A DNA stretch of 64,000 bases from Psychroflexus tropicus DSM 15496 (GTDB taxonomy: Bacteria; Bacteroidota; Bacteroidia; Flavobacteriales; Flavobacteriaceae): the NCBI RefSeq assembly GCF_000378765.1, contig NZ_KB905344.1, positions 264,332 through 328,331 of the forward strand, read 5' to 3'. Positions 41,434 to 50,574 of this stretch are shown here, in pieces. A program made the translations under genes and the position numbers. The notes beneath the pieces were generated by a model. That model did no database searches. It was not told the origin of the DNA and worked only from the letters and a program-made list of their open reading frames with translations. Position 1 is the stretch's first letter. Each line of letters opens with the position of its first letter.

Positions 41434-43917
41434 TTAAAACTTAAACTGTAAGGTGGCATAAAAACTACGCGGTAAGGCAGGAATTATACCCGGCCCCGGA
41501 TAACCTGTTGCACGTTGAGTAAAATAGGCATTGTCCAGCATATTATTGACGCCGGTTTCTAGGGTCCACTTTCGGTAACGATAGGAAAAGGACAAATCAA
41601 AAACTCCATAGGCTGGTATGCTACCAATAATACCACTTTGATTGTCATTGACATCCTGAGGCGCATTGGTGGCGTCTGTAAATTGCTTAGACAAATAAGA
41701 ATACTGGAAATCCATCAGGAAATTCTTGTAGCCTGCTCGTATTCCGGTTCTTAGGTTAAAGTTAGGTACAAAAGGAAGTTCATTGCCTTCTACACCTGGC
41801 TCTTCAGAATCGGTGAATTCAGATTGTGTTACAGCCAGGTTCACGTAAGTGTTCAGTCTAAGTTCGTTTTGTTCCTCAAAAAATGTCTCTTTTATGTTCC
41901 AGTCAACTAAACTCTCCAAACCATAAATGAGAGCATTACCGATATTACCTCTAAACCTGACGACACGCCCCGCCTCAACTTCCTCTCCAAAAGCATTGAT
42001 TCGGGTACCTACTTTTTGAACTTCAGAAATGATATCATTATACCAGAGCCCAAAGACATTGGCATCGTAGGAAAGGATGTTTTTATAGCGTCCTCTATAC
42101 CCCAGATCTGCTGTAAACCCGTCTTCATCTTTAATGTTGGGATCTACCTGAAAGGAAGGGTTTACAATTCTAATATCGTTAAACGTTACCGAGCGGTAGT
42201 TTCTAGATATGTTACCGTAAACTTCAGCGTATTTTTTAGGCTTATAACTTACTCCAACACCACCTAAGACAATCATACGCTCTCGTTCGCGCTGATCGAC
42301 AAAGGTAGAATCCTGTAAGGCATTTCCCGCCAGGTCTCTGTTCACAGAACGAAAGGTGCCTTCTGCTTCAGTTTTGATATACTCCAGTCGAAAGCCAGGC
42401 GTTACTGAGAGCTTATCGTTGAGGTAAAAAATATTTTCTCCAAATAGAGCAACATTCAGATTAGGGAAATCAAAGTCAGATTGTCTCAGCTCTGTTGGAA
42501 GTTCTGAAACGGGATAATCTATAAAATTAAAATTGGCGTCAGCCTCTCGAGTTCCAGGGCCTTGTCGTTGTCCGTTTTTAGATTGATAGTATTTACTTCC
42601 CAGAAGTAAAGTAGAGTTGAAGTCTTCTCCTAACTTATATTCGGTCAGGTATCGGAATTCTGCCCCCCAGTTCACAAACTCTCCGCGTTCTAGATCTCGA
42701 GGTTCGTCGAGATTATCAACTTGAGATACCCTATCGGTTCGAAAGCCTATAGCTTCTCTGGACGAATTCATGCCCCATCCAATCAAACTGATTTTAGTTT
42801 TTTCAGAGAGTTGGTGATTGAATTTGGCTGTCAACAAATTCCAGTTGACTTTGAACCAGTTTCTAGTTCGGTTGCTGAAGGTGGGATCTTCATAAAACTG
42901 CACATCAGTCAATCCTCCAGCTTGCTGAGCCAGATAGCTCATGTGAGTGTATTCAAGACCTATTTTCGTGTCCTCATTAAATTGATAATTCAGGCTGGTA
43001 AAGGCATTAAAAGCTTCAAGGCTCATATTATCTCTAGGGGCCTGGTCAAGGTTGTTTTTATAATTGATGTAGGTATAATGACTAAACTTACCGTTAGTCC
43101 CACTAAAGCTATTAAAGGTTGAGTAGCCGCAGTTGCTGTCGAAGGATTGTCGGGTGACTACTTCAAAAGGCTGTTTTGATGGCGATTTAAGTTTAAAATT
43201 GATTAAACCTCCAAATTGGGTACCGTATTGTAAAGAAGCAGCCCCTCTTACGATTTGAATTTCCTCGAGAGCTTCAGCAGGCGGGGTGTAATAGCTTTCG
43301 GGATAACCTAGTACATCCGCACTGATGTCATAGCCGTTCTGCCTGGTATTGAAATTGGAGGTTCTGTTGGGATCCAGTCCTCGACCACCAATAGACAGCT
43401 GCAGTCCGCAGTTGGTGCTTTGGTAAATATTGAGCCCTGCGACCTGAGCGTAAATTTGGCGGGCATTAGAAGTTGAGGTGTTACCCACCATTTGACCTAC
43501 GAGAACAACTTCGGTTTTCTTTCCGGCATTGATTTGGAGCTCTTCCACATCGTTAAGTCGTCTCAATTCAAACAGTTCTCTCTTTTTGGCCTGGACGACG
43601 ACTTCTGAAAGATTAATAGACTGCTTAAGCTTAAACATTAAATCTAAATCAGCCTGTAAGTCGACCACCTTTTCGTCGTACGAATAATTATCGATAAGAA
43701 ACACAAAGGTGCGTTGTCCAGCTTCTAAATCCTCGAATTTGAAATTCCCTGCCTCATCGCTCATTGCAGTTTTCCCGGAGGCGGTATCCCATACCTGAAC
43801 GTTTGACATCGGTTTGTTGTTCTCTTGACTCACCACTTTACCAGATAATTCATATTGAGCCTGAAGGCTTAATGACAGTAGACTTAGCAGTGAAATTAAA
43901 ATTAGTTTAAAACCCAT
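41434..43917 (-). CDS. TonB-dependent receptor, FecA-like, of the imelysin operon
   Basis: 827 residues from ATG 43917, which overlaps the HTTM stop by 11 nt (the frame extends to 43971 without a signal peptide). Signal peptide, carboxypeptidase-like domain (ELSGKVVSQENNKPMSNVQV), plug with SIGGRGLDPNRTSN and LEEIQIVRGAASLQYGTQFGG, and barrel ending SFYATLQFKF. The association with imelysin and DUF4856 indicates uptake of iron (free or citrate-type complex); this is inferred, not read from a ligand motif. Confidence 0.88.
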   Translation of the reverse strand: MGFKLILISLLSLLSLSLQAQYELSGKVVSQENNKPMSNVQVWDTASGKTAMSDEAGNFKFEDLEAGQRTFVFLIDNYSYDEKVVDLQADLDLMFKLKQSINLSEVVVQAKKRELFELRRLNDVEELQINAGKKTEVVLVGQMVGNTSTSNARQIYAQVAGLNIYQSTNCGLQLSIGGRGLDPNRTSNFNTRQNGYDISADVLGYPESYYTPPAEALEEIQIVRGAASLQYGTQFGGLINFKLKSPSKQPFEVVTRQSFDSNCGYSTFNSFSGTNGKFSHYTYINYKNNLDQAPRDNMSLEAFNAFTSLNYQFNEDTKIGLEYTHMSYLAQQAGGLTDVQFYEDPTFSNRTRNWFKVNWNLLTAKFNHQLSEKTKISLIGWGMNSSREAIGFRTDRVSQVDNLDEPRDLERGEFVNWGAEFRYLTEYKLGEDFNSTLLLGSKYYQSKNGQRQGPGTREADANFNFIDYPVSELPTELRQSDFDFPNLNVALFGENIFYLNDKLSVTPGFRLEYIKTEAEGTFRSVNRDLAGNALQDSTFVDQRERERMIVLGGVGVSYKPKKYAEVYGNISRNYRSVTFNDIRIVNPSFQVDPNIKDEDGFTADLGYRGRYKNILSYDANVFGLWYNDIISEVQKVGTRINAFGEEVEAGRVVRFRGNIGNALIYGLESLVDWNIKETFFEEQNELRLNTYVNLAVTQSEFTDSEEPGVEGNELPFVPNFNLRTGIRAGYKNFLMDFQYSYLSKQFTDATNAPQDVNDNQSGIIGSIPAYGVFDLSFSYRYRKWTLETGVNNMLDNAYFTQRATGYPGPGIIPALPRSFYATLQFKF

Positions 43918-45268
43918 AAATCGTTTCGTCAAATGGTAAAATCCATTCTTTGTGTTGCCAGGTATCTTCAAACTCAGTCAGATCGATGTCTGGATTGATG
44001 TATCTTTTACTTAATCTTCCATTAAGGGCGATAAAGCTGTTGACATAAATTTCAGGATCGTCGATACCTTTTTGTTTATAATAATCTTCTAAATAGTGCG
44101 CAAATTCCAGGATAAAATCAGGCTGAATGCGCATTTGCTTTTGTTGATATTCAGTTAGGAATTCGTAATTCTCTACATAAAACCATTTTCCATTTTCGGG
44201 ATTGACTACTTTAAATTGTACATAACCTCCTTTCTCCATTAGCATAACCCTCCAAGAAAAACGATAGCCCTCCTCGGTCCAGAACAACTCATCTGGATAA
44301 AGCAAATGTCTGAATGGAAAAATCAGTTGAAAACTAAAAAACAGGATAAAGAAGCCTGCGATTAATTTGTTTTTAAGGGTAGGGATCCAATTCAAAATGG
44401 ATACTTCCTGTTGAGGTTTTATCCTGAAGATTTTTCGTAAGAAACGGATGATTTTTTCATGAAAAGAAGCATCAAAGAAAATAAGCGTTGAACAGATCAT
44501 AACGTATGGAAAAATACCAATCGGAAATAAAACCCTGGTCATGATATGAAAAACGACGACCAGAATAAAAGCTAAGAGTCGGGTTCGCTTGTAAAACAGT
44601 AAAAAAGGAATCGACAGGTCGTAAAGCATTCCACTCCAGCTCATCACGTAATGCATCCATTCCATTTGAAACAGGTCTCCCAGCACCGGTAGGTCGTAAC
44701 GGGAAGGCAGCCAGATTTTGAGAGGCATAGCTTCTAGTAACCATTCTGAATTAATCTTAGCCAGCCCCGCGTAGAAATAAACGATACTCAACATGAACTG
44801 AATAGCAAAAATGCTATATCGCGGTATCATCGAAAAAGCAATGCGCTTATTCTTCTTGGCATCTATTGAAAAATAGGAATTAGCCGGTAAAAAAATCAGC
44901 AGTAAGCTGATGATACTTACGAAGTAATAATGATTGAGGTAATACGTCTTGTCAATAAGCTCACAGTAGGTAAAGCTCAAAAAAAACAGAATGGCAGATA
45001 ATCGGTATTTATAACCCAGAGTAATTCCTAGCGCTGCAATAAAGGAAACCACATAAAGCAAGTAAGTGTATTCGCCCAATGACTCTACAAATTCAAAGCC
45101 ATAATACTTAAAATTGAACTGGGGTTGTACGTAATATTTATCCACCCAGCCCTGTAAGACAAACCTCAAGGTGGTATAAAGCATTAAGCTCCCAAACAAA
45201 ACCCTAAAAACCGCAAGAGGTGCGGCTTTTACAGGGGTCTTTAAATATGTAAGGATACTATTTATCAA
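43907..45268 (-). CDS. HTTM-domain membrane protein
   Basis: 453 residues. Horizontally transferred transmembrane (HTTM) domain, related to vitamin-K-dependent gamma-carboxylase: LAVFRVLFGSLMLYTTLRF at the start, then YLNHYYFVSIISLLLIFLP and IQFMLSIVYFYAGLAKINSEWL with the conserved Lys. About seven helices and a C-terminal soluble part. In Bacteroidota it is found beside imelysin genes; biochemical role here is unknown. Confidence 0.88.
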   Translation of the reverse strand: MINSILTYLKTPVKAAPLAVFRVLFGSLMLYTTLRFVLQGWVDKYYVQPQFNFKYYGFEFVESLGEYTYLLYVVSFIAALGITLGYKYRLSAILFFLSFTYCELIDKTYYLNHYYFVSIISLLLIFLPANSYFSIDAKKNKRIAFSMIPRYSIFAIQFMLSIVYFYAGLAKINSEWLLEAMPLKIWLPSRYDLPVLGDLFQMEWMHYVMSWSGMLYDLSIPFLLFYKRTRLLAFILVVVFHIMTRVLFPIGIFPYVMICSTLIFFDASFHEKIIRFLRKIFRIKPQQEVSILNWIPTLKNKLIAGFFILFFSFQLIFPFRHLLYPDELFWTEEGYRFSWRVMLMEKGGYVQFKVVNPENGKWFYVENYEFLTEYQQKQMRIQPDFILEFAHYLEDYYKQKGIDDPEIYVNSFIALNGRLSKRYINPDIDLTEFEDTWQHKEWILPFDETIYGF

Positions 45269-45329
45269 TACAAAAGTTGAATTTTACAACATTGATTTTT
45301 CAGGTTGCAAAGATAACCTTATTCAAGGT

Positions 45330-46466
45330 TTAATCTCCGTCTCCACTATCAAATTCTAAAGCTATACTCAGTGCAGAAAACATATCAGATTTTAGATAAA
45401 CTACATTATCTTGAAGACTCTCGAAAGCCTGAAGCATACTTGTATTATCGGTATTGATTTGTTCAAAGAAATTTGAATTCAAGGCACTGATAAAAGACTC
45501 AGAGACTTCATATTGCTCATTGATTAGGGTTGATAAGTTTTCACCTTCTTTCATCGTGTTTAAGAAATCAAGGTAATCGGCAAAGCTCTCAGCAGAGCTG
45601 TCTACGTTAGCAGCAGTGCCATTAAAAAAGTCTTGATGTGCTCTTAAAGCCTCTAAACTTAAACGACCAGATAGGTCTTTGTTGTACAGAGCTTCCACAA
45701 GTCTTGGTTGTGGATCGCCTCCAGAATAAACACCTGCTGGAAATCCGATTTTTCCATTTCTCAATCTTACTTCATAATATTCCATAAACACATTGGCCAT
45801 ACGATTAGTCGAGCTATTAGCAGATGAACCAGAATTTTCTACAAAAACATCTCTGTAACTCGTTTCCCAGGCTTGCAGTACGTCACTGGACAAGCTGTTA
45901 ATTCTGTTCACAACATCTTCAAGGTACTGTCTTCTGTTATCAGCGTTTGGAGCAGTCGTGTAGAGCTCCAAGATTTGAGCGTCGTTTTCTGCAGCTCCAA
46001 AAAGCAAATAATCTAAGGCTGGAAAACCCTGCTCGTCATTTAGGTTGGGATCCAGAAGGTTATAATTTGAGTTCTCTATAAAACTCTCAATATTAGTTGT
46101 GTTAGTTGGATAAGTGTTTAGAAAACTTCTCATCACCACATCTTGTGCTGGACCTATATTGAAAATTGCAACATTTTGCCAAGAAATATAAGCCTCCTCC
46201 CATTCTTCTCTCAAGCTTGTCAGATTCTCCATGCTCGGATCGTCTACAAAAGCATCAGAAGCCTCTTTAAGAGTATTGGTTTCATTAGAGAAATTTTCAT
46301 AAGATGGAATGATAATATTGTCTGCCCAGTTAACGAGCATTAAACTTCTATCGAAGTTATTGGCATTACCATTGTCATCACCGTTGGAGTCATCGTCTGA
46401 GCAGGCGATAAAGGTACTGGAAATGACCAGTATGATGAATGGTAAAATAAGCTTATTAATTTTCAT
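45330..46466 (-). CDS. Imelysin family lipoprotein
   Basis: 378 residues with lipobox STFIACS and a D/N-rich linker. The imelysin fold is recognised by LVNWADNIIIPSYENF near residue 43, WEEAYISWQNVAIFNIGPA, and GFPALDYLLFG in place of the classical GxHxxE. Members are iron-regulated surface or periplasmic proteins of iron uptake systems. Separated by 57 nt from the DUF4856 gene and 61 nt from HTTM in a single operon. Confidence 0.92.
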   Translation of the reverse strand: MKINKLILPFIILVISSTFIACSDDDSNGDDNGNANNFDRSLMLVNWADNIIIPSYENFSNETNTLKEASDAFVDDPSMENLTSLREEWEEAYISWQNVAIFNIGPAQDVVMRSFLNTYPTNTTNIESFIENSNYNLLDPNLNDEQGFPALDYLLFGAAENDAQILELYTTAPNADNRRQYLEDVVNRINSLSSDVLQAWETSYRDVFVENSGSSANSSTNRMANVFMEYYEVRLRNGKIGFPAGVYSGGDPQPRLVEALYNKDLSGRLSLEALRAHQDFFNGTAANVDSSAESFADYLDFLNTMKEGENLSTLINEQYEVSESFISALNSNFFEQINTDNTSMLQAFESLQDNVVYLKSDMFSALSIALEFDSGDGD

Positions 46467-46523
46467 AGCATTAAATTTAAAATTTCAGCACTTGAGGTTA
46501 CACCCAAGCGCTGAAAGGAATAT

Positions 46524-47660
46524 TTACGGGTTGTTATTTTCGTAAAAGCTTTCGACTTCTGCGTCGCTAAAGCCATAGATGTTTTGAATGTAATCGACAG
46601 TTTCATCTAGATTTTGACTTAGACTAGTATCATTTAAAAACTCATAGCTTTCAGGATTTTGACCTTCAACAGCTTTTAATTTCTCAAGAATAAAATCGAT
46701 TTCCTCATCTGTGATCTGAGTATTAGCTAAACGCTTGAAACCATGAGCAAACGCAACACCTTCAGCATAAGCATGCATAGCATTTCCCAAAGCTATATCT
46801 TTCTGTTCACCATCGGCTAATTGGAAAGCAGCATTTAACTGATCTTTAGCAGCATTGCAATAAAAGATTACGGTTGCGAAGTTTGACTTTTCCCAGTTCA
46901 ATAAAAAGGCATCTAAAGCTTCATCGCGTTCAACCACAAATTGATCTCCTGCTTCCATCGCTGCCTTTGCAGTGATGAGGTTGGATTTGATATCGAAAAA
47001 GAATCCAGTTTCAGCCGTTAAATCAGAACGTCTTCTAGAATATTTTGCTGCAGCAGTGACTTCATTCACGTCGAAGTTTGGTTCTGTACCGTGAATCTCC
47101 ACTAATCTGTCGATTGCATCGCTAGTGGTGAACCCTTCTTCCTCCATTTTGATGTTATCTACCACAAATGAAGCGTGATTATAAAGAGCTGCACCAAATG
47201 AACCTTTTTCGATCATCTGTTCTAATTCAAGACCATACTCATCTAAAAGTCTGGTTCCTAATAGTCCGCCTTCATTGCTTTCATCTGGTGTGTTACCTAA
47301 TCCTGGATTGTTAAATCCATCGTTAGAATTGGCAGCATTCACGAGTTCTGGTAACCAACCTTCGATTAATGATCTGTAGTTAGATTGAGTCACAGAGGAA
47401 AGAGTAGATGGATATTCTATTGTAGAAATTCCAGCATTTGGAGCTGCTGCTTCAGCATCATTTGCCGCTGAAGCTAAACTTCCTACTTCATCGATAACCT
47501 GACCTTCTGTTTCTACATTGACTTCATAATTTGAAGTTTCATAAGAAGTTGGAACATCTAAAGTCTGGATGTCGTCCCCATCATCATCAGAACAAGAAAT
47601 CATTCCTAGAGCGAAAATACCGCTCAACATGGCTAATCTTACATGTTTTAAATTTGTCAT
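46524..47660 (-). CDS. DUF4856 lipoprotein
   Basis: 378 residues, lipobox GMISCSDDDGDD. The body is all-helical: IEYPSTLSSVTQSNYRSLIEGW, LLDEYGLELEQMIEKGSFGAALYNHA, KYSRRRSDLTAETGFFFDIK. DUF4856 proteins occur upstream of imelysins in Bacteroidota iron-uptake operons. First gene of the operon, with a long palindrome at its promoter. Confidence 0.9.
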   Translation of the reverse strand: MTNLKHVRLAMLSGIFALGMISCSDDDGDDIQTLDVPTSYETSNYEVNVETEGQVIDEVGSLASAANDAEAAAPNAGISTIEYPSTLSSVTQSNYRSLIEGWLPELVNAANSNDGFNNPGLGNTPDESNEGGLLGTRLLDEYGLELEQMIEKGSFGAALYNHASFVVDNIKMEEEGFTTSDAIDRLVEIHGTEPNFDVNEVTAAAKYSRRRSDLTAETGFFFDIKSNLITAKAAMEAGDQFVVERDEALDAFLLNWEKSNFATVIFYCNAAKDQLNAAFQLADGEQKDIALGNAMHAYAEGVAFAHGFKRLANTQITDEEIDFILEKLKAVEGQNPESYEFLNDTSLSQNLDETVDYIQNIYGFSDAEVESFYENNNP

Positions 47661-47686
47661 TTTAGTTTGATTTGTGATTATTTCTG

Positions 47687-47727
47687 CAAATATATAGAAT
47701 GAATCTAGATAACAAAGCTTATCTAGA
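47687..47727 (-). promoter_or_regulatory. Promoter of the imelysin operon with 24-bp palindrome
   Basis: TCTAGATAA-N6-TTATCTAGA (47704-47727) is a perfect 9-bp inverted repeat. A minus-strand -7 box TATATTTG is at 47687-47694, so the palindrome covers the -33 region and fits a repressor site. The gene set points to an iron-responsive regulator such as Fur; the sequence is not a classical Fur box. Confidence 0.6.
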
Positions 47728-48014
47728 CTAAATATGAATAAAGTTTATTAAATTTTAAGTATTATTTATTGATGCTTTTATTGCCAATGAAACCTTAACA
47801 ATTTTAGGTTTAAGAGACTCTTTTGATAATCAAATATTTATACATCAAAAGTCAGCCAAGGTGGCAAGAGCGAGGTAAATCCAAATTCATTTATAAGATT
47901 TATAATATTCACAAATTATAACTCGCTACTTTCAAAATTTGTCTCTTGTTAATTCAATACTGATGAGCGTTATACAAACTAATCAGAATTATCTAGTGAA
48001 TAAAGCATTGATAA

Positions 48015-48059
48015 GTAACATAAGTAGCTAAATTATCTAAGGGCTAATATTTATTTTTG
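48015..48059 (+). promoter_or_regulatory. cydAB promoter with degenerate GTAAC-N4-GTTAC-like site
   Basis: GTAACATAAGTAGC (48015-48028) has one perfect half and two mismatches in the other. A -7 box TATTTTTG (48052-48059) is centred 34 bp away, the same spacing as the perfect sites. The match alone is weak; the spacing makes it worth keeping. Confidence 0.45.
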
Positions 48060-48075
48060 TAAAAAATTGTTGATT

Positions 48076-49452
48076 ATGGATGTTGAGATTCTCTCCCGGA
48101 TTCAGTTTGCCTTTACCGTAGCCTTTCACTATATCTATCCGCCATTAAGTATTGGATTAGGACTTATTATGGTCGTTTTTGAAAGCATGTATTTGCGCAC
48201 AAAAAAGAAAGAATACGAGGTACTAGCTAAATTTTGGACCAAAATTTTTGCGATTACTTTTGGAATAGGTGTGGTGACCGGTATTGTGATGGAGTTTGAA
48301 TTTGGAACCAATTGGGCGACATACTCGCGTTATGTTGGTGATATTTTTGGAAGCGCCCTCGCTGCCGAAGGTATTTTTGCCTTTGCGCTCGAAAGTAGTG
48401 CGTTGGGAGTTTTACTCTTCGGATGGAACCGTGTAAAGCCTTGGGTTCACCTTGTTGCCACCTGGGGAGTATTCCTGGGTTCTATGTTTTCAGCGGTATG
48501 GATTGTGGTGGCCAATTCCTGGCAGCAAACCCCAGCAGGTTATCATATCGTGGGCGAAGGTATGCAGGCCAGAGCTGAAATTGTCGATTTCTGGGCTATG
48601 GTTTTTAATCCCTCTTCAGTAGATCGACTTACTCACGTTTGGCTTGGAGCTTTCTTAGCCGGAACTTTTTTGATTTTAAGTGTTCATGCTTACTATATAT
48701 TGAAAGGACGCTATGTGGTTCTTTCCAAAAAAGCTTTTAAAATCACCTTAGTTGTGGCGGCCATTTGTTCACTCGCTCAATTATTTACCGGACATAGTTC
48801 TGCAGAAGGGGTGTCTGAAAATCAACCGGCTAAGCTGGCTGCTATGGAGGGCCACTTTGAAGCAGAAGCACCAGCCGACTTATACTTACTTGGCTGGGTG
48901 GATAAAGAAAATAAAGAAACGACAGGGCTCAAAATTCCAGGGGGCTTATCTTTTATGTTAGATCAGGATTTTGAAACACCAGTCACCGGTCTTAACGCTT
49001 TTCCAGTTGAAGATCAGCCTTCTCAGGTGAATGCTGTGTTTCAATTGTATCACCTAATGGTAGCCATCGGAATGTTTCTCATCGCCCTGAGTTTATTCGC
49101 GCTTTGGCAATGGAAACGAGGTAAGCTGTTCGAAAAGAAATGGCTGATGTGGACCTTTGTCTTCACCGCTTTACTGCCGCAGTTGGCCAATCAGTTTGGT
49201 TGGTTTACGGCCGAACTCGGACGGCAGCCTTGGGTAGTATACGGGCTTTTAAGAACTTCAGACGCCCTGTCTAAAAGTGTACAGGCTAATCAGGTCTTGT
49301 TTTCTCTAATCCTGTTTTTCATCGTGTATTTTGTGTTGTTTTTGCTTTTCATATATCTGATGAACAAAAAAATACAAAGTGGTCCGTCGAGCGATATCGA
49401 TTTTGATCAGGGTAGTTTAAATAAAGAAATTGCAGACGTAGTCTCAAAATAA
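48076..49452 (+). CDS. cydA: Cytochrome bd oxidase subunit I
   Basis: 458 residues from ATG 48076 (TTG codons upstream are in frame but unnecessary). Nine-helix core with FAFTVAFHYIYPPLSIG (haem b595/d region His), GIVMEFEFGTNWATYSRYVGDIFGSALAAEG and GWFTAELGRQPWVVYGLLRT. The Q loop is short, as in CIO-type enzymes, compared with the longer E. coli CydA. It is the quinol oxidase for low oxygen and resists NO and sulfide. Confidence 0.95.
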   Translation: MDVEILSRIQFAFTVAFHYIYPPLSIGLGLIMVVFESMYLRTKKKEYEVLAKFWTKIFAITFGIGVVTGIVMEFEFGTNWATYSRYVGDIFGSALAAEGIFAFALESSALGVLLFGWNRVKPWVHLVATWGVFLGSMFSAVWIVVANSWQQTPAGYHIVGEGMQARAEIVDFWAMVFNPSSVDRLTHVWLGAFLAGTFLILSVHAYYILKGRYVVLSKKAFKITLVVAAICSLAQLFTGHSSAEGVSENQPAKLAAMEGHFEAEAPADLYLLGWVDKENKETTGLKIPGGLSFMLDQDFETPVTGLNAFPVEDQPSQVNAVFQLYHLMVAIGMFLIALSLFALWQWKRGKLFEKKWLMWTFVFTALLPQLANQFGWFTAELGRQPWVVYGLLRTSDALSKSVQANQVLFSLILFFIVYFVLFLLFIYLMNKKIQSGPSSDIDFDQGSLNKEIADVVSK

Positions 49453-49465
49453 TAAAATTCGATTT

Positions 49466-50503
49466 ATGGAAACGTTTTTAGGAATAGATTATCCCACCTG
49501 GTGGTTTTTAGTAGTAGGAGGACTCTTTTCTGGGTATGCTATTTTAGATGGCTTTGATTTTGGCGCTGGAGCCTGGCATATGTTTTTTAAACAAAATTCG
49601 AGTAGAGAAACGGCTTTAAAAGCCATTGACCCGACCTGGCATGGGAACGAAGTCTGGTTGGTGATAGGGGGAGGTACTTTATTCGCAGGTTTCCCTGTGT
49701 TTTACGGAACCCTGTTTTCTGCAATGTATACGCCCTTTATCTTATTTCTTCTCTTCATTATATTTCGAGGGATTTCTATCAAATTCAGAAATATGGAAGA
49801 GATGCTCTGGTGGAGGCGAATGTGGGATTGGGGATATTCCATCTCCAGCATCATGCTGGCTTTTTTATTGGGTGTAGTTCTTGGAAATATCCTTAATGGT
49901 ATGCCACTGGATGAAAACTTTGAATATACAGGACGTGGATTCTTCGAGTTTCTTAATCCGTTTTCAATCTTGGTTGGCGTTACGAGTTTAGCCTTGTTTA
50001 TGATGCACGGTGCCATTTATCTGCTGCTAAAAACTGAAGGGAAGTTGTACAACCGTATTCAGCAGTTTCTTAAAATAGGAATAGCTTTTTTTATCATTTC
50101 TTATGTGGTCACTACCAGTTACGGGTTCTTTAATCTAGAGCACCTTTTGGTGGTGTTTGAGAATAACCAAATTCTTTTTGTAGTTCCGTTTTTGGTCTTT
50201 CTGAGCATCGCTAACGTTCCCCGCCTGGCCAGTAAAAAGAAATATGGCTGGGCTTTTATTTTTACTAGTCTGACCATTGCATTATTACTGGTAATCGTTG
50301 CCTTTGAATTATATCCGCGTTTGCTTTTATCCAATGAGGTTGCAGATAATAGTATCACCATTTACAATGCAGCTGCTTCAACCAAAACCCTAAAAATTAT
50401 GATGGGATTTGTGGCTGTGGGTGGCCCTTTGGTACTATTGTATAGCTATTTTGTCTATAGAACCTTTTGGGGTAAAGTAAAATCGGATACTGAGGGTTAT
50501 TAG
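49466..50503 (+). CDS. cydB: Cytochrome bd oxidase subunit II
   Basis: 345 residues with about eight membrane helices. GYAILDGFDFGAGAWHMFF at the start, then WHGNEVWLVIGGGTLFAGFP and LVGVTSLALFMMHGAIYLLLKTEG are CydB signatures. It lies 13 nt after cydA. Partner of CydA in the membrane. Confidence 0.95.
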   Translation: METFLGIDYPTWWFLVVGGLFSGYAILDGFDFGAGAWHMFFKQNSSRETALKAIDPTWHGNEVWLVIGGGTLFAGFPVFYGTLFSAMYTPFILFLLFIIFRGISIKFRNMEEMLWWRRMWDWGYSISSIMLAFLLGVVLGNILNGMPLDENFEYTGRGFFEFLNPFSILVGVTSLALFMMHGAIYLLLKTEGKLYNRIQQFLKIGIAFFIISYVVTTSYGFFNLEHLLVVFENNQILFVVPFLVFLSIANVPRLASKKKYGWAFIFTSLTIALLLVIVAFELYPRLLLSNEVADNSITIYNAAASTKTLKIMMGFVAVGGPLVLLYSYFVYRTFWGKVKSDTEGY

Positions 50504-50513
50504 TCTTTCGAGC

Positions 50514-50527
50514 GTAACCCTTGTTAC
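50514..50527 (+). promoter_or_regulatory. GTAAC-N4-GTTAC operator, porin gene
   Basis: Perfect palindrome GTAACCCTTGTTAC 10 nt after cydB. The -7-like octamer CAATTTTG (50550-50557, one mismatch) is centred 33 bp away, ATG at 50575. Confidence 0.7.
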
Positions 50528-50574
50528 TGTGTAAATCTTCATTTTGAATCAATTTTGTACTGCAATTTTGATTT

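Noticed and set aside
45310-45335. AACCTT/AAGGTT hairpin between imelysin and HTTM genes as a terminator
   Set aside because: Six-bp stem with no T tract; the genes look co-transcribed.
48015-48028. Calling the cydA site a full member of the GTAAC set
   Set aside because: Two mismatches in one half-site; kept only as a low-confidence candidate.
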